Shown one piece after another: positions 16,437-23,978 of a stretch of 64,000 nucleotides of DNA (within the stretch, counting starts at the first letter, position 1; the number at the start of each line of letters is the position of its first letter). The stretch covers positions 1-64,000 of the forward strand of contig NZ_JAQYWB010000025.1 of assembly GCF_030145185.1 (NCBI RefSeq). The letters run 5' to 3'. A program made the translations under genes and the position numbers. Source of the DNA: Desulfoluna sp. (GTDB lineage: Bacteria > Desulfobacterota > Desulfobacteria > Desulfobacterales > Desulfolunaceae). Below the pieces are notes generated by a model, which did no database searches, was not told the origin of the DNA, and saw only the letters and a program-made list of their open reading frames with translations.

Positions 16437-18422
16437 TTATTTTTTATACTCAAGTCCCGTCAGCAACGCGTTTATGGCCAGGGCCAGGGGCGTTGGGATC
16501 GTGGTGTCAGAGATGAAATTCACTTCGGGCACCGGACCTCCGGCAATTTCACGGGCCAACTCGGAGCACCACCTTTTATACGCGGAGAGGTCGGTGACCA
16601 ACCCTCTTTCACAGGCGTCGGAGAGGGCCATGGCGGTTTCAACAAAGGAGGCGTACCGAACATCCAGGAGCAGGTTCTCAACCTCGGAGGGGGTCTCTTT
16701 GCCTGTGGTATTGCAGGGGCAGGTTGACTCGCCGATGAATCCTGCGATGTTTATTTTTCGATCTTTCAGACGTCTGAAAACGCTCCGATTCGCGGTGAGG
16801 CCGTTTTGTTTGAAGATCGCTTCGGTGACGGCTTCATACACCGCAGTGGCGATGAGCTCACCCATTTTGGTGTGGCCTCCGGCGTTGTCCAGACGCATGC
16901 CGTCCCCTTCCACGATAAGAATATTGTCCGTGCCGGTGCCGGTGGCCGGGTTGACCAGGGGCGTGTAGGTGCTTCGCACGTCCAGATCCTGAAGGGCCGC
17001 TGTTTTGCCTTCCGTGGCCGAAATAAGGGCGCGACTCATGGCCCGTTTTGACAGGTGCATGTTGGGCAGGATCATCACGTTGATGGTGCCGGGCTCATAA
17101 TAATCCCCGGTGTCTTTGCCCATGCGCATGGCGTTGGAGCAGACCCCGGCGGTGGCCAGGACCGTCACGGACATCTTCTTAAACGAAACAGTCTTTATGC
17201 TGAAGTTATCCATGTCGGCGCCGGTAAAGAGAAAACTTGTGGTTTCCGCTTTTTTGCCCAGCATCTTGAAGATATCCTGCTTCATGCCGTCAAAGCCCCC
17301 CTCGTGGGCCAGGCGCCAGCACTGGGGCGGCATATAATCATTGCCCACGGTGGCGATGTTCTCTCGCCAGCCGTCGAGGGTCGACAAAACGGTTTTTGGA
17401 GAGGTGAAATCCACCACCAGGCTTTTGGAGGGAAAATCGTAGAGGGTGGCGCGGGTCAATTCCACTTTCTTGACGTAATCAAGGGAGACAGGAATCCCTT
17501 CGCGTGATTTTACGGCATCGGGATAAATCTGGTCGTCTCGAACGGAAAATTCGCTGGAATAAAGATTTGCCGCCAGCCAGGAGACAAAGTAACCCATATG
17601 GGTGGATGCCCGGCAGGTGAGCTCGCAGGGGTAATAGTCGATACGCTTGTTTTTAATCGCCGAGATCGATTGAAAGGCGGTCTTACTGAAGAGAAGCTCC
17701 GCTGCTTTTTTGTCCCCACCGCATCCGTAAATCACATCCGGGTTAAAGGCGATAAACGCTTCATCGGTGAGGGAGATCACGTTTCCGTTTTCCTTGACGC
17801 TGTGGCCTATGCCACCCGCCATTTCAATGAGCTCCTGCTGGAAGGAGTCCGCACCGGGGGTCATGAGGCTCGTACGCCCCATCAGCCGAAGCACGCGTTT
17901 TCGCTTTGACGCCGGGATTTTCTTCACTTTTTTTTGGATATCAGAAAGAATGCGTCGGTTGTCTGTGACAATCTTTTCCGCGCCCGCCTCGCAGTCCATC
18001 ATTTTCCCCATCAAGCGCATCTGATCAAAAGAGGTTTCAACAGAGATCGGATCGAACTGGACCATGGGGACAACCCCTTGCAGCGCTTCAATTATCTCTT
18101 TCTGAATGCCGGACACAAACACCAGATCGGGGTGAAGCGAGAGGACCTTGTCAATGGACGGTTTAAAGAAGCCGCCCACCACGGTCTTTTTATTGGCCTC
18201 GGACGGCCAGGTGTCATGAAGGGTCACCCCCACCACACGCTCCCCGGCACCCATCACAAAAAGGGCTTCGGTCAGCGAAGGCACCAGGGAGACCACACGC
18301 CGGGGCGTGTTTTCAATGACCACCCTGCGACCGGCGGAGTCGGTAACCGTGACTGCCAGCACCGGCTGAAAAGAAAAAAGAATCAAAAAGGCCGCGGCCG
18401 TCCAAAGGCGAATGTATTTCAT
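16437..18422 (-). CDS. Exported fusion of BtuF-like binding protein and CbiZ amidohydrolase
   Basis: 661 residues with a signal peptide (MKYIRLWTAAAFLILFSFQPVLA). Residues 24-300 are a BtuF/FecB-type periplasmic binding domain (TPRRVVSLVPSLTEALFVMGAGERVVGVT). Residues about 320-540 match the adenosylcobinamide amidohydrolase CbiZ, with VLATAGVCSNAMRMG, TINVMILPNMHLSKRAMSRA, TEGKTAALQDLDVRS and ATGTGTDNILIVEG. A 115-residue C-terminal extension with a CPC motif is unassigned. CbiZ removes the aminopropanol/nucleotide arm of corrinoids for remodelling and is otherwise known as a cytoplasmic enzyme. A secreted fusion implies capture and trimming of corrinoids in the periplasm. It is encoded between the DUF2149 and CobN-like genes in the riboswitch-led series. 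Confidence 0.88.
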   Translation of the reverse strand: MKYIRLWTAAAFLILFSFQPVLAVTVTDSAGRRVVIENTPRRVVSLVPSLTEALFVMGAGERVVGVTLHDTWPSEANKKTVVGGFFKPSIDKVLSLHPDLVFVSGIQKEIIEALQGVVPMVQFDPISVETSFDQMRLMGKMMDCEAGAEKIVTDNRRILSDIQKKVKKIPASKRKRVLRLMGRTSLMTPGADSFQQELIEMAGGIGHSVKENGNVISLTDEAFIAFNPDVIYGCGGDKKAAELLFSKTAFQSISAIKNKRIDYYPCELTCRASTHMGYFVSWLAANLYSSEFSVRDDQIYPDAVKSREGIPVSLDYVKKVELTRATLYDFPSKSLVVDFTSPKTVLSTLDGWRENIATVGNDYMPPQCWRLAHEGGFDGMKQDIFKMLGKKAETTSFLFTGADMDNFSIKTVSFKKMSVTVLATAGVCSNAMRMGKDTGDYYEPGTINVMILPNMHLSKRAMSRALISATEGKTAALQDLDVRSTYTPLVNPATGTGTDNILIVEGDGMRLDNAGGHTKMGELIATAVYEAVTEAIFKQNGLTANRSVFRRLKDRKINIAGFIGESTCPCNTTGKETPSEVENLLLDVRYASFVETAMALSDACERGLVTDLSAYKRWCSELAREIAGGPVPEVNFISDTTIPTPLALAINALLTGLEYKK

Positions 18423-18460
18423 AGTTGGGTTCCTGGGTGTTTAAAATATTGATTTTTCAT
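18419..18460 (-). CDS. Possible 13-codon leader ORF coupled to btuF-cbiZ
   Basis: On the minus strand GGAGGC-ATCC-ATG opens a 13-codon frame, MKNQYFKHPGTQL. Its TGA stop overlaps the ATG of the btuF-cbiZ gene (ATGA). The ribosome site comes from the 46-bp repeat at 18465-18510. The next gene's own ribosome site is weak, so translational coupling is plausible. No homologue is recognised, and the frame could be chance. Confidence 0.35.
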   Translation of the reverse strand: MKNQYFKHPGTQL

Positions 18461-18464
18461 GGAT

Positions 18465-18510
18465 GCCTCCGGCAGCAAGGTGGCGCCACCTTGAAAGCGG
18501 GTTTGCGGAT
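18465..18510. repeat. 46-bp intergenic repeat, copy B
   Basis: Paired with 16121-16166 and in the same orientation. Its centre is a 16-bp palindrome, AAGGTGGCGCCACCTT. Both copies lie directly upstream of genes of the corrinoid operon and end in a ribosome-site-like GGAGGC on the coding strand. It may be an RNA-processing or translation-control hairpin, or a duplicated spacer. Confidence 0.68.
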
Positions 18511-18673
18511 GTGCATCGCCCCTTGCTTGTCGCGCCGTAGCTCATTGACGTTGGTCGAATGGTGACGCATAGACATTGGCGCAGGCTGATTCCTCGGGGC
18601 AAATCGCATCCGCATTTGATCCAAGGATAAATCTGGAATCGGAGGCATAAGCTGAATCGCGACCAAAAATCTT

Positions 18674-19045
18674 TCACTCCGAAGCGGTCTCTCCCCCATC
18701 CGGGACATAGACCATGGAGCCATCCTCCAGGCGATAGGCCACGCCCATGCGCTGCCCTTCCCCTTCGCCCATGCTTTTGGAGACCTTCAGCACATCGATT
18801 TTTTCTTTCTTTTTGGTGATAATTTCCATCTCACCGTCTTTGGTTTTTTTGACGATGGTCATCTCGCTCTCTGCATTAAAGAGATCGTGAAGGCGATAGG
18901 TGGAAAAAAGGGTCACGATCAGCCCCACAATAAAGACAAGGCCGACATCAAAAAGGTTCGCCACCCCATCCATGGGATCAGAAGCCAGGCCTCTGCCCTG
19001 CGACTCCGGCCCAATGGCATGCCGCCGCTTTTTCAGGTACCTCAT
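18674..19045 (-). CDS. DUF2149 membrane protein (ExbD-like position)
   Basis: 123 residues. A single membrane helix follows the conserved DPMDGVANLFDVGLVFIVGLIVTLF, and a charged periplasmic-type tail follows that. The short cytoplasmic N-terminus, one helix with an acidic residue at its start and an outer domain resemble ExbD. Its start overlaps the stop of the ExbB-like gene (ATGA), so the two are co-translated. The DUF2149, MotA/TolQ and CobN combination recurs in Bacteroidota haem-uptake loci and in archaea. It probably forms a proton-conducting pair with the preceding gene. Confidence 0.8.
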   Translation of the reverse strand: MRYLKKRRHAIGPESQGRGLASDPMDGVANLFDVGLVFIVGLIVTLFSTYRLHDLFNAESEMTIVKKTKDGEMEIITKKKEKIDVLKVSKSMGEGEGQRMGVAYRLEDGSMVYVPDGGETASE

Positions 19046-19716
19046 GCCGCCTCCCCGGATGGCGATCCAAGCCCTTCGGGGAGGCCGTGTTCCGGTGACC
19101 CGATCACGAGATGGCTTTTCGGAGCCCCGGCCAGGGCCTCGGTGGCCACTTCCATGTTTAAAAGATCTTCATCTGCCCACCGATTTTTTACAACCAGAAA
19201 AAAATACGCGCACAGGCCCACGGCAAGCCCCACCACGGTGGTGGTAAAGGCAATCACCAATTCGGAAGAGAGCATGGAGAGATCGCCCTGACCCAAAGCG
19301 GCAAGGCCGGTCCCCATGGGAATCAGCGTGCCGATGAGACCAAGCCCCGGCCCCACACGCACCACCAGCCGGAATACATCCAGAGACAAGAAAAGCTGTC
19401 GCGTGGTCTCCTGGAGCAACCTCTCGACCTCCAGACTGGAAGCGCCCCCACTCTTTTCGAGCAGACCCTTCAACCGGGAAACATACCGGCTCACCCGATG
19501 GGTCGTGTAACGGGCGTGGTCGGGCTCGAAAAACAGATCCGGTCCGTCGACATCGAAGCGATTGACGATGCGGTGACGCCCCACCCATTCTGAAAAGAGG
19601 GAACCTGCGCAGACCACGATCCAAAAGGTCAGAAAGGCCAGGAGCACCAGAACGGGATAAAGAAGGGATGAAGAAATTACATAGATATAACTTTTAATCA
19701 AAGCTGCCGTTTGCAC
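19042..19716 (-). CDS. Second MotA/TolQ/ExbB-family proton channel
   Basis: 224 residues from a GTG start with GAGG 8 bases upstream. It has an N-terminal helix (LLYPVLVLLAFLTFWIVVCAG), a cytoplasmic segment and two helices with RVGPGLGLIGTLIPMGTGLAAL and VIAFTTTVVGLAVGLCAYFFLV, the MotA/TolQ/ExbB signature region. It is distinct from the ExbB at 7406-8062 and is paired with DUF2149 instead of ExbD. Its context suggests that it energises the CobN-like chelatase or another periplasmic corrinoid step, and not a classical TonB. Confidence 0.85.
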   Translation of the reverse strand: MQTAALIKSYIYVISSSLLYPVLVLLAFLTFWIVVCAGSLFSEWVGRHRIVNRFDVDGPDLFFEPDHARYTTHRVSRYVSRLKGLLEKSGGASSLEVERLLQETTRQLFLSLDVFRLVVRVGPGLGLIGTLIPMGTGLAALGQGDLSMLSSELVIAFTTTVVGLAVGLCAYFFLVVKNRWADEDLLNMEVATEALAGAPKSHLVIGSPEHGLPEGLGSPSGEAA

Positions 19717-19805
19717 GTACCAGTCCTCACTTCACCAGTTAATAAAAAATTTGGCCTTGCTCATCGCCTCGGCCATCCGTGTGTTCACATCACCCCCTGA
19801 ACACC

Positions 19806-19883
19806 CAATGAAAATATTTCTCCAAAGAACTGTAATTACGAATTATTCCTTAGTCCAGATTGTTTTCTCATGAAATATCCGGG
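19806..19883 (+). mobile_element. MITE-like element, 5'-truncated copy
   Basis: Only the right 78 bp of the element remain, from AATGAAAATATTTCTCC to GAAATATCCGGG; these are near identical to the right part of 2964-3208. TTAG follows (19884-19887) and supplies the TAA stop of the DUF2162 gene on the minus strand. The left part is missing and no target duplication can be seen. Confidence 0.7.
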
Positions 19884-20642
19884 TTAGGGCCGTGGCCCCA
19901 ACAATGACCCGGACTGAAAAAATCGATCGCCATAGACGCCCACCGAAAACAGAGCACATAAGAGGACGATAACCCAGAAGGATACATGCCCCTTTGGCCG
20001 GGCTGTATCGGTTGTGCTTGATGCCATGGCGAAGACATCCGGCAATTCCGACACATGGGGGACAATCAGGACCGTTAAAAGAAACCAAAGCGCCGCAAAG
20101 ACCATCATGGTTCCCATAAAATGATGGGGGTTGTGAAACCGATCCCCCAGGCTTCGTGCGACCCAAAAACTCACAAGGGTCACAGCGGCAAAAACGCCCC
20201 AGGCCATCGCGGTCATCTCAAGGGAACGCTCCGGAAAAAAACCAATCACAAAAGCAACCGTTAACAAAACAACGCCCATACACACCGGGCATGGAAAGGC
20301 AAAAAGCAACCAGCCCCGGACGGCACCTTTCTCATCGGTCGGTTTTTTAAGCAGCGCGATCCCCCACACGAGGAGGAGTGTGGCCATGGCCACATGAACG
20401 ACCATGGCCCACTCAACCAGGTGTTGAACGATAAGGAATTGATTCAGGAGATTTACACGGGTGAGGAGAAAATAACTTCCGCCGAACAAGAGGGTATAGG
20501 CGAAAACAGCGGTGCCGATAAAGACAAACTGCCGTCCTTTTTTCTCATGTTCCACCAAACCACAGGCAAGGCCGATTCCACATTTGGCGGCGTAAATCCC
20601 CATAGTAAAGACCAATCCGGCAATCAGACTTTTCCACTCCAT
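19884..20642 (-). CDS. DUF2162-type polytopic membrane protein, putative transporter
   Basis: 252 residues from ATG 20642 (AAGGAG upstream). About seven hydrophobic segments are visible, for example SLIAGLVFTMGIYAAKCGIG, VFAYTLLFGGSYFLLT and LLFAFPCPVCMGVVLLTVAFV. The CPVC motif in a membrane helix and the Cys-Gly-rich first helix are as in DUF2162 proteins, which co-occur with DUF2149 and CobN-like genes. It is the first gene behind the second cobalamin riboswitch, so it is probably part of the corrinoid or cobalt machinery. The stop codon lies in the target sequence of a mobile-element remnant, so the native C-terminus may have been slightly altered. Confidence 0.75.
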   Translation of the reverse strand: MEWKSLIAGLVFTMGIYAAKCGIGLACGLVEHEKKGRQFVFIGTAVFAYTLLFGGSYFLLTRVNLLNQFLIVQHLVEWAMVVHVAMATLLLVWGIALLKKPTDEKGAVRGWLLFAFPCPVCMGVVLLTVAFVIGFFPERSLEMTAMAWGVFAAVTLVSFWVARSLGDRFHNPHHFMGTMMVFAALWFLLTVLIVPHVSELPDVFAMASSTTDTARPKGHVSFWVIVLLCALFSVGVYGDRFFQSGSLLGPRP

Positions 20643-20730
20643 GGCAATTGACTCCTTCCGGTTATGCAGCAACGGCATGCTTTGCGTTTAATTCCGTCGA
20701 AAAGCCAGGATGGAGGGTGTGGAAAATAGA

Positions 20731-20768
20731 AACAAAAAATCCCCACACCTCTGGCGAGGTGCGGGGAT
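20731..20768 (-). terminator. Riboswitch-linked intrinsic terminator
   Basis: On the minus strand the hairpin ATCCCCGCACCTC-GCCA-GAGGTGTGGGGAT is followed by TTTTTTGTTT. It lies between the second cobalamin riboswitch and the DUF2162 start codon. Confidence 0.88.
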
Positions 20769-20857
20769 CCGTATTTTCCCACATAAAACAAGGGATGCTC
20801 AAAAAAAGCATCACAAAAGAATCACAACCTTTACCGCGGGCGTTGATCCAGCTCCAT

Positions 20858-21040
20858 CCAGGCAGGTCTTCTGACTCTCGGATCAATCCGCCCGGCGCGC
20901 CTTCCCGACTCCCTTGCGGCAGTCAGTGGCTTGGTGGCCGGGACAGTCCCCGATTACAGCGGCGGGTCCGTTCCCGAATTTCACGGGATTCCCTATTCTC
21001 CTCCCCCCTCACTGTAGTGCAAGGGCGAAAAGCACCTGAA
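20858..21040 (-). promoter_or_regulatory. Cobalamin riboswitch controlling the DUF2162/CobN operon
   Basis: The minus strand carries the aptamer blocks in order: GGTGC, AATAGGGAA, GTGAAATTCGGGAACGGACC, the B12 box GCCGCTGTAATCG, GCCACTG, GGGAAGG and AGTCAGAAGACCTGCC. It has the same architecture as 10908-11085. With the terminator at 20731-20768 it should repress the downstream series (DUF2162, ExbB-like, DUF2149, BtuF-CbiZ, CobN, CbiK) when corrinoid is present. Confidence 0.95.
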
Positions 21041-21049
21041 TTTCTCATT

Positions 21050-21078
21050 TACTATTCCATAGAAATATCCTATGTCAA
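21050..21078 (-). promoter_or_regulatory. Predicted sigma-70-type promoter of the riboswitch operon
   Basis: On the minus strand TTGACA (21073-21078) and ATAGTA (21050-21055) are separated by 17 bp, ending about 10 bp before the aptamer. Confidence 0.55.
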
Positions 21079-21084
21079 GGATAA

Positions 21085-21102
21085 TTTTCCCTTGAGGGAA
21101 AA
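21085..21102. promoter_or_regulatory. Perfect inverted repeat between divergent promoters
   Basis: TTTTCCC-TTGA-GGGAAAA lies just upstream of the riboswitch promoter and about 90 bp before btuF. It could be an operator acting on either direction; no regulator is assigned. Confidence 0.35.
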
Positions 21103-21190
21103 CCCGGCAATCAGGCTCGAACCCCTTGGATTCAGGGATATCCATGATAAATCCCAGGACCCTGCCCAATGGACAACCAACGAGAATAGC

Positions 21191-22105
21191 ATGAAAAATC
21201 GAGCCTTATATTTTGTATTCATCCTCATCGCTGCCCGTTTCTACTGCGGAATATCCATCTCATACGGTGAGACGCAATCCTTTACCGATACAACAGGTTG
21301 CACCGTGGAACTGCCCGATCGACCGCTGCGGGTGGTTTCCCTGGCCCCCAGTATCACGGAGATCGTTTTCTCATTAGGCAAAGGTGCCCTGCTCGCTGGC
21401 GTGACACGCTACAGCGATTACCCGGAAGAGGCGAAAAAACTTCCGCGGGTGGGCAGCTACATTCGGCCGGAGCTTGAAACCATCGTCAATCTGAAGCCCG
21501 ATCTCTGCCTGGCCGTCAAAGACGGTAACCCGAAAAAAACAATTCAACGTCTTAAAGCATTCGGGATTCCCGTGTACACGGTTAGCCCAGAAGGAATTGA
21601 CACTATCCTTCGATCTATCAAGGAGATAGGTGGCCTTCTTAACGCAAAAGATGAAGCTCAGAATATCACTGAAAAGATGAGCACGCAGCTGGCCTTTATT
21701 GACAGAGCCGTGGCCCAAGCTCCCCACAAACCCCTCATCTTTTTCCAAATCGGCATCTCCCCCATCGTCTCCGTGGGAAAAAACACCTTTTTAAATGAGA
21801 TGATCCAAAGAGCCGGTGGAGAAAACGCCGTGACCAGCCCAAGACCCTATCCTCGATTTTCAAAAGAACAAGTCCTGGCCCTGGCCCCTGAGATCATCAT
21901 CATCACCTCCATGGCCAGAAACGACATCTTCGAGGTGGTCAAAAAAGAGTGGGAGAGCTGGCCTTCCCTGCCCGCCGTAAAAACCAAAAGAATTCATGTC
22001 GTGGACTCCGACATTCTGGATCGTCCCACACCGCGGGTGGTTGACGGCCTGGCCATGCTGACGGCATTGATCCACCCCACCCTTTTCAAGGAGACGCCCA
22101 AGTGA
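21191..22105 (+). CDS. btuF: Cobalamin ABC transporter substrate-binding protein BtuF
   Basis: 304 residues from ATG 21191, which opens a signal peptide (FVFILIAARFYCGISISYG); the frame is open further upstream across the riboswitch region and is not coding there. It is a BtuF/FecB fold with RPLRVVSLAPSITEIVFSLG, GVTRYSDYPEEAKKLPRVG, LKPDLCL and the C-lobe signature FLNEMIQRAGGENAV. It delivers corrinoids to BtuCD. The stop overlaps the GTG start of btuC. The ribosome site is weak. It is divergent from the riboswitch-led operon. Confidence 0.9.
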   Translation: MKNRALYFVFILIAARFYCGISISYGETQSFTDTTGCTVELPDRPLRVVSLAPSITEIVFSLGKGALLAGVTRYSDYPEEAKKLPRVGSYIRPELETIVNLKPDLCLAVKDGNPKKTIQRLKAFGIPVYTVSPEGIDTILRSIKEIGGLLNAKDEAQNITEKMSTQLAFIDRAVAQAPHKPLIFFQIGISPIVSVGKNTFLNEMIQRAGGENAVTSPRPYPRFSKEQVLALAPEIIIITSMARNDIFEVVKKEWESWPSLPAVKTKRIHVVDSDILDRPTPRVVDGLAMLTALIHPTLFKETPK

Positions 22106-23118
22106 GTGACGCACATCTGATTCAAGGGCGCCTGGTCCGACGCATCTTCACGGTCACCGGCCTTCTGTCTCTGGTCCTGGCCCTGGCCGTCGTGATCGGA
22201 CTGGCCACCGGCCCTTCCGGCATCGACCTCGGGCCGGTCTGGGACCTTCTCACCGGAAACGCACAGGCCGATGGTCTTCAAATCGCCATCATTGAGCGCA
22301 TCCGGCTTCCCCGAGTGCTCATGGCCCTCTTTTGCGGCGCAGTGCTCTCCCTGGGAGGGCTTGTCTTTCAGGCTCTTCTCGGCAACCCCCTGGCAGAACC
22401 CTATATTTTGGGCATCTCCGGCGGTGCCGCCACCGGCGCTATCATTGGAATTCTTGCAGGGCTGGCCCGGGTTCCCGGGGTGAGCCTCACGGCCTTTGCA
22501 GGCAGCATGGCCACACTCTTCCTGGTTCTCTATCTCGCCAGGGGAGACAGCCGGGCAGGGCGAGATGCCATGCTCCTGTCAGGTGTCATGGTCAACGCCT
22601 TCTGTTCAGCGGTGATCATGTTCCTCATCTCCATCTCTGATGAAAACAAACTGCACGACATCATGTTCTGGCTTATGGGGGACCTCTCCTCAGCCGACAT
22701 GCCCCAGGTGGGCATGGTGGCCATTTTGGTCCTCCCCTGCTTTGCCATCATTTTTCTTCTCTCACACAAGATGAACCTCATGCTGATGGGCCGCGAAATG
22801 GCCCGATCCATGGGTGTCTCCATCCGTCAGACCACCCTCATCCTTCTCATCGCCACCTCATTCATGGTGAGCGCCATGGTCTGCCAGAGCGGGCTGATGG
22901 GCTTTGTGGGTCTGGTGGTGCCCCACATTCTTCGCCAGATCTTCGGATCGGATCACCGGGTGCTGGTTCCGGCAACCATTGTGGGCGGGGGTGCCTTCAT
23001 GGTCATCTGCGATCTTCTGGCCCGATGGGTTCCCCGGGAAGGTGAAATTCCCGTCGGCGTCATCACTGCCATCGTCGGTGCGCCGCTCTTCATTCTGCTG
23101 CTTAAAAGGAGGGCCTGA
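22102..23118 (+). CDS. btuC: Cobalamin ABC transporter permease BtuC
   Basis: 338 residues from a GTG start behind AAGGAG, overlapping the btuF stop by 4 bp. It is a FecCD-family permease with about ten hydrophobic helices, including RLPRVLMALFCGAVLSLGG, NPLAEPYILGISGGA, SGLMGFVGLVVPHILR and GEIPVGVITAIVGAPLFI near the end. It forms the inner-membrane channel for corrinoid import with BtuD. Confidence 0.93.
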   Translation: MSDAHLIQGRLVRRIFTVTGLLSLVLALAVVIGLATGPSGIDLGPVWDLLTGNAQADGLQIAIIERIRLPRVLMALFCGAVLSLGGLVFQALLGNPLAEPYILGISGGAATGAIIGILAGLARVPGVSLTAFAGSMATLFLVLYLARGDSRAGRDAMLLSGVMVNAFCSAVIMFLISISDENKLHDIMFWLMGDLSSADMPQVGMVAILVLPCFAIIFLLSHKMNLMLMGREMARSMGVSIRQTTLILLIATSFMVSAMVCQSGLMGFVGLVVPHILRQIFGSDHRVLVPATIVGGGAFMVICDLLARWVPREGEIPVGVITAIVGAPLFILLLKRRA

Positions 23119-23120
23119 TC

Positions 23121-23936
23121 ATGAAAGACCTTCCTCACCAGAAGCCTTATCTTGCCGTTACCGGCCTCTCCTCCGGCTATGGAGACCACGAGGTGCTCAC
23201 CGACATCTCTCTGGCCATCGATCGAGGCTCCTTCTTTATTATTGCCGGTCCCAACGGCACGGGGAAAACAACCCTGCTGAAATGCCTGGCTGGGCTCACC
23301 CACCCCCAAAAAGGGAGTGTCACCCTCGACGGCTCTCCTTTAAATTCGTTCAACCAAAGGGCGCTGGCACGTCGCATCGCTTTTCTACCCCAATCCGTGG
23401 AGACGGCCTTCTCTCTGACCGTACGTGAAGTGGTGCTCATGGGACGAGCGCCCCACCTGGGCATGTTGGGATTTCACAAAGAAAAAGACCTCGCCCTTGC
23501 CGAGGAGGCCATGAGCTTTACGGACGTCCTCCCCTTAGCAGACCGGACCCTCGATGCCTTAAGCGGGGGGGAAAAGCAACGGGTTCTCATCTCCCGAGCC
23601 GTCTGCCAGCAACCCGAGTTCATCCTTCTCGATGAGCCCACCTCGGCCCTGGACCTGGCCCACCAGGTACGCGTCATGGATTTGATGGAACGCCTGAAGC
23701 ATGAGCGGGGCATGGGGGTGGTGATGGTCTCCCACGACCTGAATCTTGCCGCCATGTATGCCGATACCCTCTGCCTGATCCATCAAGGCAAGGTCGCAGC
23801 CCTGGGAACACCCTCGGACGTCCTGGAAAAAAAGCGGCTCGAAGCCGTCTACGGGTGCCGGCTCTTCGTGGAAAAAAGTCCGGTGGCGGGCACCGTGCAT
23901 ATCACCCCTGTCCCAGCCCGATTTACGACATCCTGA
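23121..23936 (+). CDS. btuD: Cobalamin ABC transporter ATPase BtuD
   Basis: 271 residues, starting 3 bp after the btuC stop with GGAGG upstream. All ABC motifs are present: Walker A GPNGTGKTT, Q-loop FLPQSVETAF, signature LSGGEKQR, Walker B FILLDEPTSALD and the switch His VMVSHDL. The C-terminal extension (VYGCRLFVEKSPVAGTVH) is typical of iron/cobalamin importer ATPases. It powers BtuFC. Confidence 0.94.
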   Translation: MKDLPHQKPYLAVTGLSSGYGDHEVLTDISLAIDRGSFFIIAGPNGTGKTTLLKCLAGLTHPQKGSVTLDGSPLNSFNQRALARRIAFLPQSVETAFSLTVREVVLMGRAPHLGMLGFHKEKDLALAEEAMSFTDVLPLADRTLDALSGGEKQRVLISRAVCQQPEFILLDEPTSALDLAHQVRVMDLMERLKHERGMGVVMVSHDLNLAAMYADTLCLIHQGKVAALGTPSDVLEKKRLEAVYGCRLFVEKSPVAGTVHITPVPARFTTS

Positions 23937-23978
23937 GGCCTCGACATCCACGGGAAAGCCTTAAAAGAATGGCTCTAT

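Noticed and set aside
18441-18723. Two reading frames of 78 and 88 codons between the DUF2149 and btuF-cbiZ genes
   Set aside because: No ribosome site, biased composition and overlap with the 46-bp repeat and the DUF2149 3' end; neither resembles a known protein.
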